The notes beneath the pieces are model-generated. The model was not told the DNA's origin. It saw only the letters and a list, made by a program, of their open reading frames with translations, and did no database searches. From the NCBI GenBank assembly GCA_016212045.1, contig JACRHO010000015.1, positions 1-9,395 on the forward strand: a DNA stretch of 9,395 nt, written 5' to 3'. Positions within the stretch are counted from its first letter, which is position 1. Each line of letters starts with the position of its first letter. Shown here in pieces: positions 1 through 6,877 of this stretch. This DNA is from Candidatus Omnitrophota bacterium (GTDB taxonomy: Bacteria > Omnitrophota > Gorgyraeia > Gygaellales > Profunditerraquicolaceae). The position numbers and the translations under genes were made by a program.

Positions 1-1847
1 GCCCAAAGCTGATGGCCGCAGTCTGTCCTGCCATTAATATGGTTTTCCACCAGTTCCCTGATTACTGCGTTATTAAAATATCCTCTGGCCAATGACTGCT
101 CAGCTAAAAGATTGGCCTTAAGATAATCTTTCATCTGGCCCCTGAACCAATCGCTTACGGGCATACCAAAGCCCATTTTTTTCCGTTGAATGTTTTCCTT
201 AGGCAGAATATCCTTGACTGCTTTCTTTAAAATATATTTTCCCAATCTTCCCCTTAACTTATATTCTGAAGGTAAAGAAGCTGCAAATTCCATAACTTTA
301 TAGTCAAGAAAAGGAGAACGTAATTCTAGCGAGTTAGCCATACTGGCGATATCTGCTTTTACCAATAAGTCATTCGGCAGGTAAGTCGAGGTATCTAGGT
401 ATAAAAGTTTATCCACTAAATTAAGTCCGTCTTTACCTTGAAGGTAGGGCTTAACTTCTTTAAACAAATCAGTGTGAGAGGCCTTTTTAAATTCCATGCT
501 CATTAACCTGTCTTTATCACGGCTAGTAAAAAACCCCACCCAATAAATATATCTTTCCACCAGGGCTAAGTCAGTAACAGAGAAAAACCTTCTCAATCTT
601 TTGATAGTATCCCGCGGATCATTTCTGGCTGGCAATAAATCTACGGTGGAATTTATAAACTTTCTTATCTGCCAAGGAACCTGCTGATATTTTTCAGAAA
701 GTATCGCTGCCGCATACCTTTCATAACCGGCTAGTGCCTCATCTCCTCCGTCTCCATTTAAGGCCACGCTGACATATTTATGGGTAATTTTAGATACATA
801 ATATGTAGGAATACACGAGGAATCTGCGAAAGGCTCGCCATAATGACGGATTAATTCTGGCAGGATCTCTAGTGTATTGGGCTTTACTATAAATTCATTA
901 TGCCTGGTATGAAAGTAACTGGCTATTTTTCGGGCATAGAATAATTCATTATATCTAGATTCATTAAATCCAATGCTAAATGTATCTACCCTCTTATCGA
1001 GAACCTTAGACATTATCGCTACGACCGTGCTTGAATCTAAACCGCCGCTTAAGAATGCACCCAGGGACACATCACTATAGAGCCTGGACTTAACTGCTTC
1101 TTCTAATAATCTCAAAAGTTCGCTTGCTGCCTCTTCTTCGGAAATATTGAGCTTTTTGCTATAATCTAGTTGCCAATAGCGGCTCATAGATAGGATATTA
1201 TCTTTCAAAACTAACGTATGTGCAGGCAAAAGCTTAAAAACGTTTTGATAGATAGTTATGGGGGCGGGGATATAGCCAAAACTAAGATAATAGTTGATGG
1301 CATCCTTGCTGATATTCTTCTCAATCAGGCCACTGGACAAAAGCGCAGAAAATTCTGAGGCAAAACAAAAACGCCCTTCTTGATGCGCATAGAGTAAGGG
1401 TTTTTTGCCGAGGCGGTCTCTGGCCAAGAGAAGGCTTCTGTTGTGTTCATCCCAGATGGCTAAGGCGAACATCCCGGATAAAAACTTTACGCAATCCCTG
1501 CCATATTCCTCATAAAGATGAATGGCTACTTCGGTATCGGTATGGGATTTAAAACGGTGGCCTCTTCTTTCTAATTCCTGCCTTAACTCTCTATAGTTAT
1601 AAATTTCTCCATTGAAGATTAGCCATATTGTCCCATCTTCATTGGACATGGGCTGGCGACCAGCCGCAGAAAGATCTATAATACTAAGCCTCCTATGCCC
1701 CAGGCCCACCGTAGGATTCAATCTTTTCAGATAAAGGCCCTGATCGTCTGGGCCACGATGCCGCATTTGCTGGCACATCCGGGTCAAGATATTCTCATCT
1801 ATTATGCTATCTGAGTTATAATCTATAATCCCGCATATTCCGCACAT
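1..1847 (-). CDS. asnB: Asparagine synthetase B-like glutamine amidotransferase, C-terminus cut by window edge
   Basis: The frame opens with ATG at 1847 and stays open for 615 codons to the left edge. By homology it hydrolyses glutamine in an N-terminal Ntn domain and passes ammonia to a C-terminal ATP-dependent synthetase domain that amidates a carboxylate through an acyl-adenylate. Seen: Cys2 right after the start Met (class II nucleophile, MCGICGI), RHRGPDDQG at 29-37, GHRRLSIIDLS at 50-60, NGEIYNY at 79-85, the ATP PP-loop SGGLDSS at 267-273, and GDGGDEALAGYERY at 365-378. The last residues (GRTDCGHQLW) match the usual family end, so only about 10-25 residues should be missing. The start is one base after the upstream SDR stop (TGA-T-ATG). 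The only good Shine-Dalgarno-like GGAGG lies 17 bases upstream, too far, so coupling to the SDR is likely. The substrate may be aspartate or a uronic or nonulosonic acid; sequence alone does not decide. Confidence 0.93.
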   Translation of the reverse strand, partial: MCGICGIIDYNSDSIIDENILTRMCQQMRHRGPDDQGLYLKRLNPTVGLGHRRLSIIDLSAAGRQPMSNEDGTIWLIFNGEIYNYRELRQELERRGHRFKSHTDTEVAIHLYEEYGRDCVKFLSGMFALAIWDEHNRSLLLARDRLGKKPLLYAHQEGRFCFASEFSALLSSGLIEKNISKDAINYYLSFGYIPAPITIYQNVFKLLPAHTLVLKDNILSMSRYWQLDYSKKLNISEEEAASELLRLLEEAVKSRLYSDVSLGAFLSGGLDSSTVVAIMSKVLDKRVDTFSIGFNESRYNELFYARKIASYFHTRHNEFIVKPNTLEILPELIRHYGEPFADSSCIPTYYVSKITHKYVSVALNGDGGDEALAGYERYAAAILSEKYQQVPWQIRKFINSTVDLLPARNDPRDTIKRLRRFFSVTDLALVERYIYWVGFFTSRDKDRLMSMEFKKASHTDLFKEVKPYLQGKDGLNLVDKLLYLDTSTYLPNDLLVKADIASMANSLELRSPFLDYKVMEFAASLPSEYKLRGRLGKYILKKAVKDILPKENIQRKKMGFGMPVSDWFRGQMKDYLKANLLAEQSLARGYFNNAVIRELVENHINGRTDCGHQLW

Positions 1848-1848
1848 A

Positions 1849-2637
1849 TCAGCTAGTACTTAATCCTCCGTCTACAATCAGGTTCTGCCCGGTAACATAT
1901 TCCGAAGCGCCGGATACAAGATATACCACCAGGCCCGAGATATCCTCAGGCCTAGCCATTCTTTTAATCAGGGTCTTATGAACATATTTTTTGACAAAAC
2001 TCTCCGGTTGTTTGGCGTATATCCCCCCGGGCGATATGCAATTTATCCTGATACCGTATTTCCCATAATAAGAAGCTAAATATTTAGTGAAATTTACTAT
2101 TCCGGCTTTGATAATGGCATAGGCAGCAGGCATGGTCATCTTGGTATTTTCGTAAATAGAGAAATCCGGAGCTAACACCCCATAAATAGAGCCGAAATTA
2201 ATAATTGAACCTTGCCTCTTTCTTTTCATATATTCAGCAGCTTTTTGGGAAGAAATAAAATAGCCCTTAAGGTGCATATCAATATTCTTTTCCCACGAAG
2301 ACCAGTTGATATTTTCAAATTTTTCTCCCCAATTTCTAGTTTTAGGATAGGCGCTATTAATCCAGGCATCTATACGGCCATATTTTTTATCTAGAAAATT
2401 TATTAAATCGGAAACGCTCTTGCCATCTGTAATATCGGTATAGCGAAAAATTACATCTAAATTTAAGCCTGCTAGCCCCTCTGCTATATTCTTACCTGTC
2501 TTCCTATCGATATCGGCAAGGATTACCGATGCCTTAAATTCTGCTAAACTCCTCACTAGCTCCCTTGCGATAACGCCGCAGCCGCCGGTAACTACAGCTA
2601 CCTTTCCCTTGAGATTAAAAATATTATCGTATTTCAT
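1849..2637 (-). CDS. PtmA-like short-chain dehydrogenase/reductase of the nonulosonate cluster
   Basis: This is a classical SDR of 262 residues, the usual length. Seen: the nucleotide-binding stretch TGGCGVIA at 17-24, acidic Asp42 at the end of beta-2 (suggesting NAD rather than NADP), the NSAYP stretch at 94-98 where the NAG motif usually sits, catalytic Ser150, Tyr173 and Lys177 (YAIIK), SPGGI at 202-206, and the C-terminal VTGQNLIVDGG. The NSAYP, SIYGVLAP and IYENTKMTMP stretches recall Campylobacter PtmA, found with legionaminic acid and flagellin glycosylation genes; this comparison is from memory. Its exact substrate is not known to me; it may oxidise or reduce a nonulosonate or a precursor. 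It overlaps the cytidylyltransferase by 14 bases and is followed after one base by the amidotransferase. An AAAGGA sits about 10 bases before the ATG. Oddity: the third glycine of the dinucleotide motif is Ala24. Confidence 0.9.
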   Translation of the reverse strand: MKYDNIFNLKGKVAVVTGGCGVIARELVRSLAEFKASVILADIDRKTGKNIAEGLAGLNLDVIFRYTDITDGKSVSDLINFLDKKYGRIDAWINSAYPKTRNWGEKFENINWSSWEKNIDMHLKGYFISSQKAAEYMKRKRQGSIINFGSIYGVLAPDFSIYENTKMTMPAAYAIIKAGIVNFTKYLASYYGKYGIRINCISPGGIYAKQPESFVKKYVHKTLIKRMARPEDISGLVVYLVSGASEYVTGQNLIVDGGLSTS

Positions 2638-3355
2638 CTTTCCATATTCCTTTCTGCATCAATAATTCTATAAATTTAAAATCTATCTCGCTGTCTATGT
2701 CGTAGCGCGAGATATCATTCATAATATAAACGGCTGAGCGATGAGAAAAGGGTAAAGAATTCTTTTTATGAAGCAGAAAGTTTCTAGAATAAAAGTAAAT
2801 AGATGAATTCATGCTATATACCGGGGGAGCATCCTGCCTTCTGGCAATCTTGGCGGATAATTTTTTGCATAATTTGACAAAGCCGTCTTTTTTTTGCTCA
2901 ACCATATTAAAATAGGGGTTTTTGTGTGCCTTGACTACGCTAAAAAGCGTCATTGGTTTCTTTTTTGCAAATATCTCAAGGCACGTATCTAAATCCTTTA
3001 TCGTTCTCAACGGCGCGCTCACATCTAAATCCACAACAATATCGTATCTTTCTTTAAATAACTTTTCACTCTGGATAAGAGCATGCCTGACGCTAAAAAG
3101 TTTAGGACTGGTATGGCTGGCCAATATTTTGGGCCTGATGAAAGGAATCTCTGCCCCATATCTTTTGGCTATCTCGGCTATACGCTGGGAATCAGTAGAG
3201 ACGACTACATGCCTAGCCCTGCCCCATTTAAGCGCTTGCTGGATGGTATAAGCAATCAGGGGCCTATTTAATAGAAGCCGGATATTTTTATTCTTAACCC
3301 CCTGAGAGCCTCCCCGAGCGCAAATAGTGCATAATATATTGTATTTCGAAGGCAT
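2624..3355 (-). CDS. neuA: Acylneuraminate (nonulosonate) cytidylyltransferase, NeuA/PtmB/LegF family
   Basis: This 243-residue cytosolic enzyme should activate the nonulosonic acid as its CMP-sugar from CTP, the last step before transfer. Seen: the nucleotide-binding signature ARGGSQGVKNKNI at 13-25, STDS at 53-56, RP at 74-75, DLDVSAPLR at 109-117, KNPYFNMVE at 145-153, RRQDAPPVYSMNSSIYFYSR at 172-191 and the terminal metal-site motif DIDSEIDF at 219-226. The length fits the single-domain bacterial form. The DLDV-x-APLR wording, instead of the common QPTSPLR, resembles the PtmB branch (from memory), which agrees with the PtmA-like neighbour. The start is one base after the oxidoreductase stop and is backed by AGGAG six bases upstream. 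The gene overlaps the next SDR by 14 bases. Which nonulosonate it takes (Neu5Ac, legionaminic or a derivative) cannot be read from these motifs. Confidence 0.93.
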   Translation of the reverse strand: MPSKYNILCTICARGGSQGVKNKNIRLLLNRPLIAYTIQQALKWGRARHVVVSTDSQRIAEIAKRYGAEIPFIRPKILASHTSPKLFSVRHALIQSEKLFKERYDIVVDLDVSAPLRTIKDLDTCLEIFAKKKPMTLFSVVKAHKNPYFNMVEQKKDGFVKLCKKLSAKIARRQDAPPVYSMNSSIYFYSRNFLLHKKNSLPFSHRSAVYIMNDISRYDIDSEIDFKFIELLMQKGIWKDEIR

Positions 3356-3356
3356 A

Positions 3357-4274
3357 TTAGACTCCTAATACCTTTAGCACCTTTAATCCCTGTTCAACCG
3401 GACAAAGTATATGTTTATTCTTTTTATCAATATCCAGGAATGCCTTCAACATCTTCTTGTAACTTTCATTTATTCCTGGATGAGTTAAAACTTTTTTCCC
3501 GTTAATTTTCAATACCCCGGCAACAAAATCATAATAGAGAGATTTTCCATTATCACAGATTATCTTTAGATATCTTTCCTTGGGTTGCCTGATATAATCC
3601 AAAGTAATGTCTACGATGAATTTTTGATAATCTAAAAACAATTTAAAAATATCCGGCGAATTAATCTTTAAATCGCTTATTTTGGCTCTGTGTATAATTT
3701 TGTTCTTAAATCCAGCTCCAAAAAGCCATAAGACATAATCTATCTCATGGGAAAGGTCTAAATCTACACCACCGCCCTGCTCTCGGTAAGCGCTATAGGA
3801 AAGGCCTAAATCTTGATCCGGCCGCCATCTTTTAAGATTCTGGCCGGCAACTACTTCTACGATTTTGATTCTCTTGCGGTATGTTGCGATAAATTTTTTA
3901 ATCTTCTCAAAAACAGGGATAAATCTTAAATTATAACCCATAAAGGCCTCTAATTTATGCGCTCTTATAATATCTATTATCTTCTTGCCTCTTGGAGATG
4001 AGCGTTCCAGCGGCTTCTCAATAAGGATTCTTTTTAAACCTTTCAGCGAACTAACACATTTCTTGACATCGCCTGAATGCCTTGTGGTCGTAGAACTTAT
4101 CAGGCAATATTGGATATCTGCGGCATCCCGGGCATTAAGATGGCTTAAGAATCGGGCTTTTAATTTATCCGGGTGGCTAGTCAATATATACGGCTTTATC
4201 CCTAAGGCGATTAAGTTTTTGGCGTGACGTTTCCCAATTGAACCATATCCTATAATTAAAACCTTCTTTTCCAT
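3357..4274 (-). CDS. Gfo/Idh/MocA-family oxidoreductase, probable nonulosonate or precursor dehydrogenase
   Basis: This 305-residue NAD(P)-dependent sugar oxidoreductase has an N-terminal Rossmann domain and a C-terminal alpha/beta substrate domain. Seen: the dinucleotide motif GYGSIGKRH at 9-17, the family hallmark EKP at 86-88 (LIEKPL), a GYNLRF stretch at 113-118, and the substrate-site motif GGGVDLDLSHEIDY at 167-180 with Asp173 and His176 in the usual catalytic places. It is a little shorter than the typical 330-380 residues but ends cleanly. It lies between the acyltransferase (29-base gap, the only gap above one base in the operon) and the cytidylyltransferase (one-base gap). That position argues for a role in making or modifying the acid sugar. 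The substrate is inference only. The ATG at 4274 has AGG seven bases upstream, within an imperfect hairpin. Confidence 0.9.
   Translation of the reverse strand: MEKKVLIIGYGSIGKRHAKNLIALGIKPYILTSHPDKLKARFLSHLNARDAADIQYCLISSTTTRHSGDVKKCVSSLKGLKRILIEKPLERSSPRGKKIIDIIRAHKLEAFMGYNLRFIPVFEKIKKFIATYRKRIKIVEVVAGQNLKRWRPDQDLGLSYSAYREQGGGVDLDLSHEIDYVLWLFGAGFKNKIIHRAKISDLKINSPDIFKLFLDYQKFIVDITLDYIRQPKERYLKIICDNGKSLYYDFVAGVLKINGKKVLTHPGINESYKKMLKAFLDIDKKNKHILCPVEQGLKVLKVLGV
3362..3366 (-). promoter_or_regulatory. Strong ribosome binding site of the cytidylyltransferase gene
   Basis: On the minus strand AGGAG lies six bases before the ATG at 3355. It sits inside the last codons of the preceding Gfo/Idh gene, whose TAA is at 3359-3357. 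This is the clearest Shine-Dalgarno match in the window and fixes this start. Confidence 0.7.
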
Positions 4275-4275
4275 A

Positions 4276-4305
4276 AGTTAACCTGGATCTAAAACCACCT
4301 TAACT
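4276..4305 (-). promoter_or_regulatory. Imperfect hairpin between acyltransferase and Gfo/Idh genes
   Basis: In the minus-strand RNA, AGUUAA at 4305-4300 can pair with UUAACU at 4281-4276, and UGG at 4297-4295 with CCA at 4286-4284. The two helices are separated by a GG/GG mismatch and closed by an eight-base loop. The fold covers part of the upstream stop codon and the weak ribosome binding site of the Gfo/Idh gene. No U-run follows, so it is not a standard terminator. It may modulate initiation or be chance. Confidence 0.25.
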
Positions 4306-4708
4306 ACTTTTTAGTCAGTTTGCGGATAACTTTTACCGGCACTCCGTAAGCCAATACATTATCCGGTATATTTTTATTTACGAAACTGAAGGCCCCTAAA
4401 ACCGAGTTCTGGCCTATTTTTACTCCGGGCATTATGATGCTATGCGCACCAACACAGGCATTCTTTTTGATGATGACTTTGCCTTTTTTATTATCAATGG
4501 TAGAAAGCGAATATACTGAGCAATGCGAGCCAACCTGAACATTATCTTCAATGACTACGCCATGCTTGGCATTGATATAAGAGAATGCGCCTATGTCTAC
4601 ATATTTGCCTAATTTTAAATTCTGGTGATGTTGACATACCCATTTCCATTTGGTCATTCCGTTTTTATCAAATTTTGGCTTTTTCCAGTTCTTAAATCGG
4701 TTTTCCAT
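4304..4708 (-). CDS. Short left-handed beta-helix (hexapeptide repeat) acyltransferase
   Basis: This 134-residue protein is built almost wholly of hexapeptide repeats, from about LGKYVD at 33 to the APGVP-like end YGVPVKVIRK at 121-130. Rungs include IGAFSY, VVIEDN, VQVGSH, ACVGAH, VKIGQN and SVLGAF. A loop interrupts the helix near 67-77 (SLSTIDNKKGK), where family members often form the active site. His62 and His89 are candidate catalytic residues. By family it transfers an acetyl (or other acyl) group from a CoA donor to a sugar hydroxyl or amine, as a trimer. It lacks the N-terminal Rossmann-like domain of NeuD/PglD-type enzymes, which are about 200 residues long. It starts one base after the neuC stop with no good ribosome binding site, so translation is probably coupled. 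Whether it N-acetylates a precursor or O-acetylates the finished nonulosonate is unknown. Confidence 0.85.
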   Translation of the reverse strand: MENRFKNWKKPKFDKNGMTKWKWVCQHHQNLKLGKYVDIGAFSYINAKHGVVIEDNVQVGSHCSVYSLSTIDNKKGKVIIKKNACVGAHSIIMPGVKIGQNSVLGAFSFVNKNIPDNVLAYGVPVKVIRKLTKK

Positions 4709-4709
4709 T

Positions 4710-5852
4710 TTAGTAAGTTAGTTGTTTGTATAAAAGTTTCTGGTTTATTTTTATCTTGCTTAATATGTTGGCTATCCTTTCGCCTGCCCTGCCATCACCG
4801 TAAGGACTGCGACAATATCTAATTTTTCTTTTAAATTTTTGGTCATAGATACATCTTTTTATGGCCGCGGCTATGTCTCTACGGTCATAATCTACATCAA
4901 TAATATTGTCTGCCCTTTCCCTGCCGCGCTGCCGTGTGCCGATATTTACCACCGGTAATTTAAAAGAAGGGGCTTCGATAATGCCCGAACTTGAATTCCC
5001 TATCAAGACATCTACGCTGCCCAGAAGGCTGAGATAATCTTGATAAAGAATGCTTTTATATGTTTTTATAAAGGGGCGTTTCTGATATCTTTTAATAGTT
5101 TCTATAATCTTTCTGCCCCCGGGATCTGCGTTAGGATAAACTACTATACTTTGGAACTCAAGTTTTTTTACCGCTTCCAAGGTTTCTGTCATCTGTTTCT
5201 GCGCCATATCTATCTCGGCGGTAACCGGATGCTGAATAACCAGGATAACTGGCCGCGATAAGTCGAGTCCATACTTTTTAGCGATCTTATCTTTAGGGTA
5301 TCTTTTTCCTTTAAGAATATAATCTAATCCGGGAGCGCCTACTACCTGCACTCTCCAGGGCTCTTCTCCCATTCTTATTATCCGTTCTGCGGATTTCTTT
5401 GTAGCTGCCAAGTGCAGATTAGATAATTTAGTTATTGCGTGGCGCGTCACTTCATCAACCGTAAAACTTATATCACCACCATGTATGTGAACCAACGGTA
5501 AAGTCAGGTAAGCCCCTACAATAGCCGCCCCCAACATCTCGGCCTTATCACCGAGGAGCAAAATTATATCGGGCTTTACGGTTCTTATGAGTTTTGTAAA
5601 CCCTATTACAAATTCGCCTATAAAATTAGCCATTGATTCTTTATTGTCTTTCCTGTAACTGGCTCTTAATTTATAAATTTTGAATTTATCTTTTATTATC
5701 TGGTCTATAGTCATTCCAAATTCAGACATTAAATGCATTCCTGTGACAACTATCTCTATCCGTAGCTTTGGATGGTTTCGTATCCTCAGTAATGTTTCCC
5801 GCATCAGGCCATAGTCGGCCCTTGTTCCGGATATGTATAAAATTTTTCTCAT
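4710..5852 (-). CDS. neuC: UDP-N-acetylglucosamine-type 2-epimerase (hydrolysing), NeuC/LegG family
   Basis: This 380-residue enzyme of the GT-B-fold 2-epimerase family should turn a UDP-HexNAc into a free 2-epimerised sugar plus UDP, feeding NeuB. Seen: TRADYG at 10-15, VTGMHL at 36-41, GDKAEML at 101-107, VHIHGGD at 121-127, RHAITKLS at 137-144, VVGAPGLD at 170-177, GNSSSGIIEAP at 285-295 with the likely catalytic Glu293, and NIGTRQRGRERA at 303-314. The length matches NeuC. NeuC (UDP-GlcNAc to ManNAc) and LegG (UDP-diacetylbacillosamine substrate) share these motifs, so the substrate is open; no LegB or LegC is in the window. Position 103 is Lys where I would expect Arg (GDR). The ATG overlaps the neuB stop as ATGA, indicating coupled translation. 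Confidence 0.93.
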   Translation of the reverse strand: MRKILYISGTRADYGLMRETLLRIRNHPKLRIEIVVTGMHLMSEFGMTIDQIIKDKFKIYKLRASYRKDNKESMANFIGEFVIGFTKLIRTVKPDIILLLGDKAEMLGAAIVGAYLTLPLVHIHGGDISFTVDEVTRHAITKLSNLHLAATKKSAERIIRMGEEPWRVQVVGAPGLDYILKGKRYPKDKIAKKYGLDLSRPVILVIQHPVTAEIDMAQKQMTETLEAVKKLEFQSIVVYPNADPGGRKIIETIKRYQKRPFIKTYKSILYQDYLSLLGSVDVLIGNSSSGIIEAPSFKLPVVNIGTRQRGRERADNIIDVDYDRRDIAAAIKRCIYDQKFKRKIRYCRSPYGDGRAGERIANILSKIKINQKLLYKQLTY

Positions 5853-6877
5853 CTTAAGTCTTCAAATTTAATCAATGCGTCTTCTGGAATTTGTTTTTTT
5901 GTGATTTTTCCTATGACTCTATTTAAATATTTTGGCTGGATGCCTATCCCAGGCCTCTTTATATCCAGCATCTCCTCTGATATCCTTATACGTGGGGGTA
6001 TGCCTGTCTTGGCTACAATACTCCTTCTTACCAACTTTTTAATTTTTTCTTCGTTGGGTGTGAGTTTTTTAATACCGCTACCTAAAGCTGCTTCTGTCTG
6101 CCTGACTGCTAAAACTAACTCTTTGAATTGCGCTGGTTCCAAAGAAACTCTGTGGTCGGGACCGCAAAGTTTTCTATCTAAAGTAAAATGTTTCTCTATC
6201 ATCTTCGCCCCCAGCGCTACTGCAGCAATGCTGACAGTAATTCCCAAGGTATGGTCTGAAAATCCTACTGGTAATTTAAACCTATCTTTCAAGGTTAAGA
6301 TTACTTTTAAATTTATATCTTCGGGTTGAGCAGGATAATCTGTGACGCAATGAAGTAAGGCAATATCCCTAGTTCCCTTATGTTTAATTAAATCTATTGC
6401 GGCCTTTATTTCTTTTAAATCCGACATGCCTGTAGACAGAATAATCGGCCTTCTCTTTTGGGCTATATATTCAATTAAAGGCATATTCGTTATCTCTCCG
6501 GAAGCTAACTTAAAAGCAGCTATCCCTATATCATCCAATAAGTCCACGCTTTCTTTATCAAAAGGACTGGACAAGAAAAGTATCTTTCTCTTCTTGGCAT
6601 GGACTGCTAATTTTCTAAAATCGCTATCTTTCAATTCAAGCCTCTGTATCATCTGATAGTGCGATTCTTTTGCGCCGGCGTTTGCTATCTGATACGTTGC
6701 TTTTTTTGCGTGCTTAGTAACAATATTGTCGGCCTTGAAGCTTTGGAATTTTACGGCATCCGCACCCACATCGTAAGCTGCGTCTATCATTTGCCTAGCA
6801 AGGTTAAAACTTCCATTGTGGTTAACGCCTGCTTCTGCAATGATAAAAACTTTTTTTAATTTTTTGAATCTTAGCAT
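5849..6877 (-). CDS. neuB: N-acetylneuraminate/legionaminate synthase (nonulosonate synthase)
   Basis: This 342-residue synthase condenses phosphoenolpyruvate with a ManNAc-type sugar to form the nine-carbon acid. Seen: TIM-barrel motifs IAEAGVNHNGS at 13-23, AVKFQSF at 41-47, LSTGMSD at 147-153, LLHCVTDYP at 174-182, GFSDHT at 205-210 and EKHFTLD at 228-234, then a C-terminal SAF (antifreeze-like) domain from about 282 with RRSI at 284-287 and KRPG at 307-310. The full two-domain length is normal. The GPDHRVSLEP segment at 239-248 is the type shared by LegI and many general NeuB proteins rather than the GPDI-type I recall for Neisseria and E. coli NeuB; this hints at, but does not prove, a legionaminic-like product. 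It overlaps rmlB by seven bases. An AAGG lies five or six bases before the ATG. It is the first gene of the nonulosonate block. Confidence 0.95.
   Translation of the reverse strand: MLRFKKLKKVFIIAEAGVNHNGSFNLARQMIDAAYDVGADAVKFQSFKADNIVTKHAKKATYQIANAGAKESHYQMIQRLELKDSDFRKLAVHAKKRKILFLSSPFDKESVDLLDDIGIAAFKLASGEITNMPLIEYIAQKRRPIILSTGMSDLKEIKAAIDLIKHKGTRDIALLHCVTDYPAQPEDINLKVILTLKDRFKLPVGFSDHTLGITVSIAAVALGAKMIEKHFTLDRKLCGPDHRVSLEPAQFKELVLAVRQTEAALGSGIKKLTPNEEKIKKLVRRSIVAKTGIPPRIRISEEMLDIKRPGIGIQPKYLNRVIGKITKKQIPEDALIKFEDLR

Noticed and set aside
1..1847. Frameshift or pseudogene in the amidotransferase
   Set aside because: Translation from the ATG at 1847 gives 615 uninterrupted codons with the amidotransferase and synthetase motifs in order and a normal C-terminal end approaching the edge.
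2922..3251. Plus-strand open frame of 109 codons opposite the cytidylyltransferase
   Set aside because: It is a shadow of the real coding frame, overlaps another plus-strand frame (3083-3271) and shows no motif.
5901..6329. Plus-strand open frame of 142 codons
   Set aside because: It lies entirely antisense to neuB, which has full catalytic motifs. The predicted peptide is low-complexity and hydrophobic with no recognisable domain, and every well-supported gene is on the other strand.
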